Origin: Notospermus geniculatus | Taxonomy: Eukaryota > Nemertea > Pilidiophora > Heteronemertea > Lineidae | Direction: 5' to 3' | Assembly: GCA_002633025.1 (NCBI GenBank) | Contig: NMRB01001090.1 | Span: 111,243 to 175,242, forward strand | Length of the DNA stretch: 64,000 bases | Shown here: positions 1 to 12,705 of the stretch, piece after piece | Layout: each line of letters opens with the position of its first letter | Position numbering within the stretch: the stretch's first letter is position 1 | Translations under genes and position numbers: made by a program | Notes under the pieces: model-generated | Told to the model about the DNA's origin: nothing | The model's database searches: none | Seen by the model: only the letters and a program-made list of their open reading frames with translations

Positions 1-239
1 GTATCATCTCGATTCATGAAGTCATATTAACCCCTTCCCACCCAATGGGTGTAATACGCCATCCATCTTGATTCATCCAGAGATATTAACCCCTTCCTAC
101 CCAAGTGGTCTGATAAGATATCTTTTTCGATTCATGAAGTGATATTAACCCCTTGTTCCCACCCAAGGAGTGTAATACGATATCTATCTCGATTCACCAA
201 GTGATATTAACCCCTTCCTACCCAAGTGGTCTGATGCAT
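1..239. repeat. Tandem repeat, about 58-62 bp unit
   Basis: Four imperfect units follow each other. Each has a GATTCA(T/C) start, a GATATTAACCCCTT core and a CCTACCCAAG or CCCACCCAAT segment. The array is cut by the window start, so its full length is unknown. No coding capacity is seen. Confidence 0.85.
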
Positions 240-831
240 TCCGAGCGCTTCTTGTTCTTGCTTTCTGCCTCTTGAGTTGGTAGGTCATAGTCAGCTGAGC
301 GCAAGGCCCATGGGCCTCTTGTTAGCTAACTTATCTTTTACGTGTACATTTTATCTTTTCCTGTACAAATGTACTAGAATGAGTGGCGACAGCAGCGCGC
401 CACACGGCCAGTCATGTAACTAACTGGTCGCATATTTCTGGCCATGAGTATGACTCATGTGAACCTATATGAATCACGGTCATCTTGGCATTATGAGGCT
501 GATTGAAGAAGTGTAATAAACCAGACATGCTGCTGCTGCTGCTGCGTAAAGTCAACACTGCTCCTCATCAGTAAACGATTAACAAATGGATTCCTAGCCA
601 TGAAACTAACCCTCTCCAAACACACTCATCAATAGGCCTAAACATGGAGGAAGGAATAACCTACCACAAGGTATTCAAGGACAAACGCTCCCTCAAAATG
701 TGTTCGCCACGGGTCAATATGCTAGTATAAACAATCAAAAATAATAAGAATCTTTTCTTTTAAATTGGTACGAAGAATCATTGGGATAAAATTCAGCCAG
801 TTTTGAAAAGACGTGACTTGTGAAATACAAA
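240..831. other. Gene-free stretch
   Basis: No convincing exon or repeat is visible apart from a short GCT run near 529-545. Short ORFs here have no recognisable protein features. Confidence 0.5.
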
Positions 832-1225
832 TCTTTAAAGCGAATGGCTCGCGGGGTTGTTTGTCGACATGTCCTCAAATCAAGCGCCGTTTTGAGAAAA
901 AGGCGAAAGAAGGATTTCAGTTTAATGGGAAATGCATTAGACAGCCAAACTTCGGAGGCGTATTCTGCAAAATCTACCGCTTCGAAATCAATGTGAATAG
1001 TACAAAATGTACATTTTGACCGACTGAATTTGAAACTGTCATTAACCTATTTTAACAAATTTTTAATGGAACCTCGTCCCCAGGCATGCCAGGTGCACGT
1101 TCGCATATTTGCACAGGTTTTGCCTATGACTGGAGTACGGCTTTGCCTGGAGACTAGGTTCACTCTCTATGGGAGGTACCGCCAAAAATCAAAACAAACC
1201 CCGCGAGCCATTCGCTTTAAGATAA
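832..1225. mobile_element. Inverted-repeat element (MITE-like)
   Basis: The arm beginning at 832 (TTTAAAGCGAATGGCTCGCG and following bases) is found inverted at about 1194-1225 (CGCGAGCCATTCGCTTTAA). The two short ORFs inside (from 813 and 1030) are probably passengers. No target duplication was identified with certainty. Confidence 0.55.
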
Positions 1226-2362
1226 AATAATGGGGTAAAACCAAGAATTTGTAATTCTTCAAGTTGATAAGTAGGATCATGGCAGTACAGGGAGTGCAAC
1301 TGGAGTATGGAACAGCCGCACCTGAATCACTGGTGTCCGTATTTCAGCAGGGGTTCGTGAGCACCTGTTTCTGCTATAGTTACACGTTACTCACGGTTAA
1401 TTTAGTTATTTAGTTAGCGCCGTATATCTATCGGAAGGTATATACCTCATACCTCGAAGGTACATTAGTTAATGCTCCTAACCGTTAACATGTATCTCGA
1501 AGATATGACGCTAGTTAACGCGCCGTACCTCTCTTATGAATATACAGGGTCCCCCAAAAAGCTGACACTGGGCACAACCTAATCAACGCGAGGTCTACAT
1601 GTTTTAGACTGCATGTAATGTTAGGCCTACGGATTATTTTTATCTGTTGGACAAACAATATTTGGCTAACTGAATGTCTTACCAGTAGGCCTATGGAATG
1701 TTGCGGATCAATTCAAATCAACTCTCTTTATAGTATTCCCACCGGTCTCTTTCGTGCCGCTTTGCCTTAACTTAATATTTCCTAAGTTTCCAGATGCCAC
1801 ACTGACAAGGCTACTCACCCGCACAGTGCAGAAAAATTACGGTAGGCTACCGTTAGGCCTGACACTAGGCCTACAAAAAATGCCTGCTGCGTAGCCTAGG
1901 GTCTACATCTCACTGCCCGATTCCAACGATCTTTCTAGCCACTGTATTTAACCGGTAGGCCTATGTCAAATGATTGCCTAGGCTACCTACGCGTTACAAC
2001 CTTGTCACGTAGGGAGTCATGTCTATTTTGGGGCCGGGTTCTAGTGGATTTTAGGCCTATGCCATTTTTAGTCACTGACCAATGGTCAGCTAAATTATGT
2101 TTAGTGGCTGTAAATTTTACGAATGTTCTATCCTTTTCTGTCGTACCGGTAGGCCAATATATAGGCTACTTGTCTGGGCCTATGCCTGTAAGCTAAGGTG
2201 TCAGGCCAACCGGGTATCCATAGTTCTAAACGTTTCCAGCGTTTCCCAAACAATAGGCCTAGCTGGGGGAAACACTGACATACATGTATACGGGACAAAA
2301 GTAGGCCTAGGTGTTAGGCTAGGCCTATACCTGCCGCCCACAGGGACTTGAGGCATGCATCT
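1226..2362. other. Gene-free, TAGGCCTA-rich stretch
   Basis: There is no recognised gene. A short mariner-like terminus (CAGGGTCCCCCAAAAAG) lies near 1546-1562 without a visible partner. The octamer TAGGCCTA and truncated forms of it recur from about 1620 onward. Confidence 0.45.
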
Positions 2363-2549
2363 GGCAGGGGTGGTGGGTGTTTCCGAGGTGTAAAAGCACC
2401 CCACGGACAGTGCGCTGACCCCCCCCCGGGGTAATACCCCCAGAAAAATAGGCCTATAGGCCCCTATCTCTGGGAGTATTACCCCGGGGGTCACGGGGCA
2501 CTGTCCGTGGGGTGCTTTTGCACCTCGGAAACACCCACCACCCCTTGCC
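2363..2549. mobile_element. Palindromic MITE, 187 bp
   Basis: The left arm begins GGCAGGGGTGGTGGGTGTTT, and its inverted copy ends AAACACCCACCACCCCTTGCC at 2549. The arms pair for roughly 55 bp or more, including the GCACCCCACGGACAGTGC segment, around a loop containing AGGCCTATAGGCCT. No transposase is present. Confidence 0.75.
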
Positions 2550-4381
2550 ATGCCAAGGAAGGCTGGACAAGGTTGAAACCGAGACTGGTTCTCTGTTCAA
2601 TCTTTGGACCGCACAACAGCCTACATAATTTCAGCACTTGCGCAGCTCGCTCCATGCGGTAATATAGTTCCAAAATTTGTCATCCTACATTCCATATGTT
2701 CTATTATTTCTGCCTTAGTCATTCCCCCACCACCGCATAAAAGAATTTAGGCCTACCGGTATTTTTCACGCATATTTTTATCTAACTTTTTCCTTTTTAT
2801 ACCGGTATCTGAACTGAATGTAGGCCTACCAGTCTTGCGCATGATACCATGCTGAGACCACGTGACATACTTAATTGTTTTATCATCATTCGATTCATCG
2901 ACAACCACAATAGCAGGCCAATTATTTCTTTTTTTGCATTACTTTTATTATGGAGAATTCTGATATTATACCATCAACGTCTTCACTGTCTTCTTCTGTA
3001 CGTATTGAGTCACATACTAACTTTTTGCAGGAAGTTTTCATTAGTTAACGGCGATTTCTTATGCTCCCGCCGCCGTCAGTCAGTCATGTTCAATCATGCC
3101 ACCTCCTTTGTTTTGGTTCTGTGGCGTGCGTGCACAGCCTACGTGTATGCCTATGTACCAGTGTACCACGTACGTCCGTGCACACAGGCTTGCCGCCGGA
3201 TGTGCATGGATGCTTCCATCATTTTGTCCATTTCATGATATTTGAGGGGATGTCCTTTGCCTTCATGGCCTAAGGCCTAGGGTCCGGGGCCTATCCCATG
3301 ATCATGATCCTACTTCCTAGGCCTAGCAGCCATTGGCAATAACAAAGCCTAACTTTAACTAGGCATCGGTTTTTATTTAGGCCTATAAAGCTAGTCCTAG
3401 ATGGATGATCATGATGATGGTCTACCTGTATGTAGACTAGGCCTAGGCTACCTGTCCTAATAGGCTAGGCTACTTTACTAACTGGTATGGGCCTAAAAGG
3501 TCTGTGAAGTGTTAGTGTGTTGGCCTAACGTTACGTTGGATTGGTTAGGCTAGGCCTAGGCCTATGTATGTAGGTTGGCCAACTCATGTCATGAACTAGG
3601 CTACCGTACTAAACTACTTGCAAGACTAACGTTAGGCCTGGCTGGCGAGGTCAGTGATGATGTTTGTAGGCCCCCTCCCTGCTAGGCCTACCGCCCCTAC
3701 AACCTACATTGTATTTGTAGGCCAAGGTCACATCATGACTGTCATCATGTACATGAGGCCATGTTTTCTGAGGACTTGCATTGGACAAAATTTGTGGGTT
3801 TAATTCATCGTGGATAACGGTTATCCACGATGAAGCAGACCACACGAGAATAGGACTATTGGGTGTGTGTGTTGTTAGGCCTACATGTAAGGTACCAAGT
3901 AAACAGTCCCACACACACCTATGATGAACTACATCTCTCGAAAAATCTGCCTCGATATCCTATTTGTGATATATCAGTGTGGTCTATTATATTTCTTATT
4001 TGTTGCATTTTCCACTCAACTTAACATGACACTGACCAATACACGTAGTAGTAGTCCTGGTTGCATCAATTAGTTTTACATTCATGGGTCTCTCAAGGAA
4101 AATTTTTTACATGGGCCAAAGGTGTCATACGGGCTTATAATCTCCAGAAGAGAATCACGCAAATTTCACCATGATACATGTATGATTGATCAGTTACAAA
4201 GACATTGTTTAATGTTATCTGAAAGGAAACTTTTATTGCATATTTTTCAAGAAACAACCCTCAGATTCAGAATATCTACCATACATTTTTTTAAAAGACA
4301 TGACATGACAAAAGAGCACATGTGATTGACTCTAATGCTAGTACCGGCAACGGAATTACTCACGGATTAAAATCTTCCAAC
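2550..4381. other. Gene-free stretch with TAGGCCTA clusters and a perfect palindrome
   Basis: TAGGCCTA-type motifs are dense between about 3250 and 3720. A 31-nt perfect hairpin lies at 3804-3834 (15-bp arm TTCATCGTGGATAAC, 1-nt centre). ORFs here (for example 129 aa from 2849) resemble nothing I recognise and look like chance open frames. Confidence 0.45.
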
Positions 4382-6466
4382 ATGGCCAAGGCTTTGAGTT
4401 TCTAGCATGCATGGGATGGAAAGGAAAATAGGAGAGGCCCGCGCCAAGTGTGTGAGCGCAGCAAAGCTGTATTCTAAAAGAAAAGGGGCTTCCGGGTCTC
4501 CCTCAGGGAAATCTTAAAAAATGGATCAAAATAATTGCAGTTGGTAAATTGATATTAATTTTGAAGGGGTACATGTACCATCATCTCCTCAGGGTTTTGG
4601 CTTTCTAGGTCGGATGTGATGAAAAGGGAAGACGTGTCAGAATAGTTGAAGTTGGTATTAATTTAAATTTGAAGCAACAATCATGTCCTCAGGGTTTTGG
4701 CTTTCTACATGTAGGTCGGATGGGATGAAAAGGGAAGAAGCCAAGCGTGCGAGCGGAGCAAAGCTTAGAAGAAAAAAGGGGGTCTGGGGTCTCCCAAAGA
4801 AAATTTTTAAAATAAGGGGTCAAAGTAGTTGCAGTTCAGTATTAATTTTGAAGGGATACAATCATGTCTTCAGGAACTGGGGTCTCCCCAGGAAAATTTG
4901 TATAATTTATAGGGGGTCAGACATGTCAGAATAGTTGAAGTTGGTATTAATTTAAATTTGAAGCAACCATCATGTCCTCAGGGTTTTGGCTTTCTAGGTC
5001 GGATGGGCTGAAAAGGGAAGAAGGAAAGGCCCGCGCCAAGCGTGCGAGCGTAGCGAAGCTTAAAAGGAAAAAGGGGGTCTGGGGTCTCCCCAGGAAAATT
5101 TCTAAAATAAGAGGTCAAAATAGTGCAGTTCAGTATTAATTTGGAAGGGATACATATACAATCATGTCCTCAGGAACTGGGGTCTCCCCAGGAAAATTTG
5201 GAGTCAGACATGTCAGTATAGTTGAAGTTGGTATTGATTTAAATTTGAAGCAACCATCATATCCTCAGGGTTTTGGCTTTCTAGGACGGATGGGATGAAA
5301 AGGGGAGAAGGAAAGGCCCGCGCCAAGCGTGCGAGCGCAGCGAAGCTTAAAAGAAAAAGGGGGACTGGGGTCTCCCCAGGAAAATTTTTAAAATAAGGGG
5401 TCAAAGTAGTGCAGTTGGTATTAATTTTGAAGCGATACATATACAATCATGTCCTCAGGAAACTGGGGTCTCCCCAGGAAAATTTGAATAGTTTATAAGG
5501 GGTCAGACATGTCAGAATAGTTGAAGTTGGTATTAATTTAAATTTGAAGCAACCATCATGTCCTCAGGGTTTTGGCTTTCTAGGTCGGATGGGATGAAAA
5601 GGGAAGAAGGAAAGGCCCGCGCCAAGCGTGCGAGCGTAGCGAAGCTTAAAAGGAAAAAGGGGGACTGGGGTCTCCCCAGGAAAATTTTTAAAATAAGAGG
5701 TCAAAATAGTGCAGTTCAGTATTAATTTGGAAGGGATACATATGCAATCATGTCCTCAGGAACTGGGGTCTCCCCAGGAAAATTTGAATAGTTTATAGGG
5801 GGTCAGACATGTCAGAATAGTTGAAGTTGGTATTAATTTGAATTTGAAGGGATAATAACATTACAATCATGTCCTCAGGATTTTGGCTTTCTAGGTTGGA
5901 TGGGATGAAAAGGGAAGGAAGAAAGGCCCGCGCCAAGCGTGCGAGCGTAGATCTCCCCAGGAAAATTTTTAAAATAAGGGGTCAGATTACACATGTATAA
6001 TGTACAATCATGTCCTCAAGGGTTTTGGCTTTCTAAGTTGCACGGGATGAAAAGGGAAGGAGCAAAGGCCCGCGCCAAGCGTGCGAGCGTAGCGAAGCTA
6101 AAAAGAAAAAGGGGGCCTGGGGTCCCCCCAGGAAAAATTTTAAAATAGGGGGTCAGAATAGTTGCAATTGATTAGTTTTGAAGGGGTAGAATGATCATAT
6201 CTTCATGCTTCACCCAGCACATGATGAAAAGGACAGGAAAGGCTGCTCGTGCCAAGCATAGTCCTAACACATACTGTTGCAGGGTGTGGGGTCCACCCAG
6301 GAAAAGTCTCAAAATCGGTGTGTCAAAAGTGTATCTGAAATTGTTATTATTTATTTGAAGAGATAACCATGTCCTCAGGTGTTTCGCTTTCTAGGATGCA
6401 CAGGATGAAAAAGGAAAGATATGCCCACACCGAGCATGCGCGCCTAGCGAAGTTCTAAAAGAAAAC
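4382..6466. repeat. Tandem array of about 300-bp units upstream of the HMG/chromodomain gene
   Basis: At least six units recur. Each contains the blocks CCTCAGGGTTTTGGCTTTCT, AGGCCCGCGCCAAGCGTGCG and GGGGTCTCCCCAGGAAAATT in a fixed order. Units differ by small indels, and the first and last are degraded. The array ends about 85 bp before the first recognised exon of the downstream gene, so it lies in an upstream intron or 5' flank. Short ORFs inside have no protein signature. Confidence 0.85.
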
Positions 6467-6550
6467 TGGCTGCATCAATCATGTTAATATGCTGACCACA
6501 GCAACAACCCTGTTCACATACATGACTTACGAATTTGTTCTTTTTTACAG

Positions 6551-9500
6551 TGCTATGTACAAAACCATTCGCGGCACAGGACCAACACCACTGTGCACAG
6601 TACGAGGAAAATTAGGCCTAAAGTCCATCGGCCCAATGCCTTTAACTTGTATGTTAAAGAAAATCATCAGCAGTTTGATTCAGACAGCAGCACAAGTAAG
6701 TAAGGGTTACACATATTTTATCTTGTTTCAGTGACCAGTACAACTTATTACCGCTTTAAAGCCATGCAGTATAGACAGATGGGTCATAATCAGCGAGCAT
6801 AATCTCGGTCACCCAGCCACTGTTTCGAATCTGGGAATCCATATTACAGTCATGAGAGTACTGTGGAACGAAATGGCTGGCTGCGCAAAACTAACGCAGC
6901 ATTGAGTATTCCCCGAACCCCAATGCAGGATAATGAGTGTGTGGTTCTACATGTATGGTTCTATACATGTAAATTACGCACGCCTGTAAATGAGGTTGCA
7001 CTAAGATTTCGGCCGAACTGGGAGTGAGTAGTGGTGCACACTGTGCGGCTTTAAAGTTTCATAATTGAAGAAGGTCTGCAATGTTACCAATTTTGCATGA
7101 TGTCTTTACAAGCTGGAATTTATCTCTGGTTCAGACAGTATTAAAATCACCGACATGATAATCAGTCATACAGTAATGTACCGTACATGTAGCATTGTCC
7201 TGTAATACTGTACACATAGTACCCGTATTCTTATAGTTTGGCATGTTTAGTAAACAGTACATCTTTTTTCAGATTCCCTTTCTTCTGGCCCCTCATTCCG
7301 CATTTTTGCTTCCTTTCCAGATGGCAAATCAGGTTGTAACTTTACCCTTTGGGCTGAACAATGGAAAACTGAAAGCGCAGAGGTGAAGGCGAGGTTTGCC
7401 GAAAAGAGCAAGAACATGTCATTAGACCCTTCCACAGAAGCTGACCGACAGGCCCAGATAAAGTATTTCTTTCGTGCTGCAACCCAAGCTGTAAGTGTAA
7501 GGGTATACATACCACAATGATATGATATTTTCGTTTGTTTTCTCTTATAGCTTTCATTGCAACTGAGAGTGAGAGTTTAGTTTGCCCATTTGACATGTTA
7601 TTCTTGGAGTCCATCATTTTGTAACACAATCCCTGTCATAGAAAAATTCATGAAATGTAATGAAAATTTGGCAATTTATTGCAAGGTGACTTTCCACCAA
7701 TCCCTTGAATTGTTTGTTAAAATTCTGAAACACATCTTGGTGTTGAAATCTTGGCATTGAAACTGTTCTATGAAAATTGTATCTCTCTGTATTTCAGATC
7801 TCTCAATTGGAAAAATTGGGAATTGAGGGGTACCTACTTGCAGTGGACAAAATGGACATGAGCTGCATGTACCATTTTGCAACTTCACAAGGGGACAGAT
7901 ACCTTAACACAAATGAAGGGATTGCCCAGACCAATTTCAGGTTGTTTTTGTCTAAAGGTATGTGATACTGATAGCTTGAGCATAACTCTAAAATGAATTT
8001 GTGCATTTCAAAAACTGTATCAATTTCAACAGTTCCCACTGATTTGACCAAAATATGTCACTGAACAACGATGGCCCACTTTGTGAGAAGGCTATCGGGT
8101 CATATTCAGGGATTAACATGGGACATTTTTTTGCTACCAGGTGACTTCAATGTACATAAACATGATTGCTAATGAAACATCAATACATGTACAATTTTTT
8201 AAATCATTATAGTCTTTGGATTCATGTGTTGCCAGTGCTCCAGTCACAGGAAGAAAGTGGCAGTCGTTGACTTTCATCAGCCCCTGGCAGTCATTGCCGA
8301 ACTGTTGACTCATGGCTAATGTGTATATTGTGGAGCAGGTGGAAGATACCGGCTGCATGTGAAGACAGTTGGTGACGCATAATTACCGGTATATCATTTT
8401 ACAGATGTGGGTGAAGCTGCAGTTCGAGCCCCTGCCAGTGCCATTGGGAAAGCACCGTCAAAGAGGAGTGACGAAGTAGCAGACTTGAAGAAAGAAATAA
8501 GGTGCATGTTGAATGATTTGTATGGTAGGTACAATGTATCTTTTGTTTATTTCTAATCTTTTAAATGAATGTCGGTCGTCAATCCTTATGTGTTATAACT
8601 TAATACTGCTGATAGGCGCTGGTAGAACTGTTCTGACATTGTGTGTGGTCGGCTCTTCTTACAGTGTTCCCTAAAGGCCTATTTCTACACCATCGACATT
8701 TCCAAAACATTGAGTTATGACAAAACTGCAACACGTTTGTTTTGAGATCATTACACTGTATGGACAGACTTGCAACAGTTCAAAGCATGTTAACGTTGCA
8801 GAAGAAATGTCATGTTAATTCTTCTGCAACAATCTTCTGGATTTTGCTGTGATCCCATTTACATTGTATCTGAACAATTCTTTCATTTTCAGCCAATTTT
8901 CGAGGCCGACGTGACCGCTTTCCATATGCTCTGCATTCGAGCGGTGGATTAATTTTAAATGGATTGAAAGAAGAAATTTGCACAAAGATAAAAAAAGCTA
9001 AATCCTTGAGCACCCTGGGAATAGTGGACCTGCGGAGTTTGCTTGAAATATTAAAGAAGGGTGAAGTCAGTCTGGCGGATGCTACAAGCCAGAGGTAAAC
9101 ATGAAGAATACTTCTAGACTTAAATTTCAGTTGCCACTTGTTCGCATTTGTACTTGGACATGGTGTGTTTGGACCATTTTGTCATTCAGGCTTCTCGGTT
9201 TTACTGGAAGATCTCAAGTCATTCATTGACTCTTTCTTGAAGAATGTAAATGGAAATGTATTTCTAAAGTTCACCCATTCTTGATTTCTTTTCAGATCAT
9301 CCGACACAGCAGATGTCCCAGTAGATCAACAGGAATGTGATGTGCAAGATCTAGGTAATTGTCTTTCTTGTTTTATTGCCTCATTATTGCACATTGCCAT
9401 CAAAAACATCCACACACAAGACAGTTCTCATTGCTTGCAAATAGCCACCAATAAAATTGCCTCTTTTGCTGATTGCTTGTGATTTCTGTTTGTAAATACT

Positions 9501-11812
9501 CTTTGGCATGTTGCAACACTGACTCATTTCCTTTCTGGCTATTCAAAATTATCATCAGTTACTTCATTTCATTACGTTAGTGTAATTCATTTCAGGAATG
9601 AGTGAAAACTCTTCCATGGATAATCTGTTCGCAGAGGACACCACATTGATTGTTGGAGGATCGTCGGTAAGGATTTGGTGCGAGAGTTTTATTTACCCTG
9701 ATCATTTGGTTTATGATATTGTTTGCCACACAACAGTATTAGTTTCGCTTTTAATTGGAGTCTTCAGCTTTTCTGAAGATAAAGAACAGGAACTCATAAT
9801 ATCTAAAGATTAGAATAATGTCCATCTACTCCAATTGTACATGTAATTTGGATTTGTGGTGTGCGGGAAACGAATAAAGATAAATTCCTCCTATTTTAGG
9901 CTACATTAGTAGAGCCGGTACCTTCAATCAGTGATGCTGACAGTAAAGGTAAGTTCATACATGAATCAATACTGGTTGGAAAGGAGGGTTCTAAACCGTT
10001 GGTAATGTGCACATTTTGAAAGGGGTCTGGACTTTGAGTACTCTGTAAATTTCTCAAAATGCTGGGAGTTGGGAAGAACCACTGTCAATAATCTATAGTC
10101 AGTGATAAAAATTTCAAAACTGCCTTATTCTGTGATTGTACATGTACATTCGGTATTTCAGAACCTGTTGCGACATTGAGGTTGCTGTCAAATGGTGGAG
10201 TCCCAACACTTCTGAATGCACAGCGAGGTATACTTGATTTTGTTCTCTACTTCATTAACTGAATTTGTCAATCTGCTGTACATACACAAATTTGGGAGAC
10301 AATGGGCCGTATTAAAAAAGGGTGATCATCGCGCGATTAAGAGTTAGACGCGTGTAACTTCACTATATGCACACACTTCCACCATGCATTTGGCGAAGTT
10401 ACACGTCTTAAACACCCTTTTTGAATCCGGCCCAATATGTTTGTGTAAAAGCAGCAGGATGTATTTTGAAACCTGTTTGTGTCCAAAGTACATGTATCAC
10501 TTCGGATGGAACTTGACATGCCGGATGGTGTTTGCTGACTGCTAGGCAACCATGGCAACTGCATTCTCTGTGTCTTTTGGCGTAAACTATACCAGTAAAC
10601 AAAAATATTGTCTCACTTTATTCATGTAAATTCATATACCGGTATGGATTTCAGGATCTGGAGAAGTCGTGCAGGCTCATGTCTTAGTGCAAGATACTGG
10701 TATTATTGTGGCAGGGTCACCAGAGGTAATTTTTTTTATCTTCTTGTCTGAAACAGTGTTGTTGACTCCTCGCAACATACATATGTAGTACATCCCAGGC
10801 TTCATTTTGGGATCCCTTATATGAATGTGGTACTGTTGCTCATTAGCTCCTTTCATGTGCATTGTCCGTTGACTGGTACATTTACATTTTTTCATCTTTT
10901 TTTGTGTTGTTGAATTTATAATCGTTCCGTGTTTTTCAGTCTGAAGAACGCCAAACTACATGTATCGACCCAGTGAACAGTCACACGGAAGGTAAGGATT
11001 GGTTGATAATTCCACTCACCAAAAATTATGTTAGGAGTGCACTGAATCTTTGGCTATGCAGTTTGACGAACAAGCCTGTATCAAAAATAGATAAGTTACT
11101 TTTGCATTCTTTTTGTCTCCCTAGTTCGAGTTTTATATGTAAAACATGTGGAAAGATGCACAATTCATTCAAAAAATTATTTTTCAGCTGAAGTATTGCC
11201 TTCAGGCACGAAGCGAAAGGAACGAAAGGCAGTGAAACAACACAAATCCAAGAAAACAAAGGTTTGTTTGCCAAGTGTTGTGATCTTAAACCCATGCCAG
11301 TTCTTTGGATGAATATTGAATAGATTTTGAAATCATTGTAGATGTATGTTGTAAGCATCTGACTTGAAATGAACTTGCTTTCACCGTTGATTATCAAACA
11401 AAATTTGTCTACTCAATGGTACATGGATTCGTTTCTGTTCCAGGCCATCAAGACAGCAAAGAAAAATAAAAGAGGTATGTTTACCACCATATCTTTATTA
11501 ATGCCAAGTTGTAATATGTGACTCGTGGTGTCCTCATACAATCATTCCTTAATGACAGTTGAGTGCAATGACTCTGACCATTTTATTTTAGTTGTACATG
11601 TAAGGTCCATTTCAGTGTAGCTCTTCTTTTCTTTTTCAGCTGAACTGTTTGAGATTGAAAGGCTTGTCCGTGTTGTGACCAGTCAAGACGGCAGAAAGCT
11701 TGTCGAAGTCAAGTGGAGGGGTTATGGCATGAAAGACAATACATTGGAGCCAGTCGAAAATATCCCCAGTGCAGTGTTGATGAACTTCTTCGAAGAACAA
11801 GCGTCGAAGTAA
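6551..11812 (+). CDS. HMG-box-like and chromodomain protein, 14 visible exons
   Basis: I joined 14 exons by GT-AG sites with matching phases: 6551-6695, 7273-7490, 7798-7957, 8405-8524, 8893-9094, 9296-9354, 9596-9666, 9900-9948, 10162-10227, 10655-10725, 10940-10991, 11188-11261, 11444-11474 and 11640-11812. The joined frame is open for 496 codons to a TAA. Exon 1 has RPNAFNLYVKEN, like the start of an HMG box. Exon 2 has LWAEQWKTESAEVKARFAEK, like its helix 3, with an unusual insert between them. A basic lysine-rich stretch (KRKERKAVKQHKSKKTK) looks like a nuclear localisation signal. The last exon is a chromodomain (FEIERLVRVV, VEVKWRGYG, NTLEPVENI) that keeps the aromatic positions F, W and Y but has NTL for the usual NTW. 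Exon 1 follows a 3' splice site, so upstream coding exons exist that I could not find. A nuclear, chromatin-binding role is inferred. Domestication from a transposon is possible. Confidence 0.8.
10304..10433. mobile_element. Palindromic GGGCC MITE in an intron
   Basis: The element starts GGGCCGTATTAAAAAAGGGT and ends ACCCTTTTTGAATCCGGCCC. It is flanked by AAT on both sides (10301-10303 and 10434-10436). The internal segments TTAGACGCGTGTAACTTC and GAAGTTACACGTCT pair. It lies in the intron between exons 9 and 10 of the HMG/chromodomain gene. The same family is seen at 48256-48790, also with AAT duplications. A 3-bp target duplication fits PIF/Harbinger-type MITEs. Confidence 0.8.
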
Positions 11813-11928
11813 TTTTGAAAGGCCTCTGACAGACACTACATGTATGTTAGTGGAAAATGTCCATGACAGGTTGCTTAATTTGTTGCTTGGGAGGATGATG
11901 TGGTTTTTTGTATCTACACGAATTATAC

Positions 11929-11934
11929 AATAAA
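11929..11934 (+). promoter_or_regulatory. Polyadenylation signal AATAAA
   Basis: A canonical hexamer lies 117 nt after the stop codon of the HMG/chromodomain gene, with a T-rich stretch about 20-40 nt downstream. Position and context support it as the 3' processing signal of that gene. Confidence 0.7.
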
Positions 11935-12435
11935 ACTAATAGTGGATATATTTTCACTTTGTCTGTTTTAATATTATTTTCCCATTGCTTGCTGCACGTG
12001 CATGTGTCTTATAGTCAGTGGACATGAGAAACACTGAACGAACTAAAAGGTAGTTTGATTTATTCGGAGACCAATAGCAATTTGGCTGGCTTCACAACAC
12101 TGGGAGACTTGATGACTGTCGTTTGATGACAGCTAACACAAGTTAGTGCTAGAACGACACAAATTTGATGTCATGGAGCAGGACTGCACACTACAATATC
12201 AACCATAATGACATGAGACAATTATGGTCCATGTCTGCAACATTCGAGGACTAATGGTGGCAATAAAAGCCTCCCACTGCACCAAAATGTTCTGTAAATT
12301 AGACAATTCAAGTCCTATTTCTTTGCAATATGGCTGTCTTAAAAAATTCGTGGCGAAATTTCCAGTTTCTTGGAGAAGCTCAATTTATTTTGGGTACTGG
12401 GTCTGATTTCAGCCATAATGGCACGTATTCATAGA
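11935..12435. other. Intergenic stretch
   Basis: I see no exon, repeat or conserved element here. Confidence 0.5.
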
Positions 12436-12562
12436 GGGTCGAATTCATAAAGCGGTTCTATTGTTAGAACCGTCTTAGGCCGGTTCCTAGTAAGGTGAAC
12501 TATGATACTTGGAACCGGCCTAAGACGGTTCTAACAATAGAACCGCTTTATGAATTCGACCC
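12436..12562. mobile_element. Near-perfect palindromic MITE, 127 bp
   Basis: The arms of about 53 bp begin GGGTCGAATTCATAAAGCGG and end CCGCTTTATGAATTCGACCC, around a short loop near 12490-12510. Both flanks carry ATAG close to the ends. Such high arm identity suggests a young insertion or ongoing gene conversion between arms. Confidence 0.85.
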
Positions 12563-12705
12563 ATAGTGATTCTATCGTTTGAACCATCTTGGGCCAGTGT
12601 AGCAGTAAAGAGTCTCCCCCTGTAAAAAGTGTCCACTTCTATTGTTGAATGATGGAATCAGCGGCATGGGTATTATCGCCAGAGATTAGAATGTAACAGG
12701 ATCTT

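Noticed and set aside
2849-3238. 129-aa plus-strand ORF
   Set aside because: No domain, no splice support, and it overlaps another open frame. It is probably chance in a low-stop stretch.
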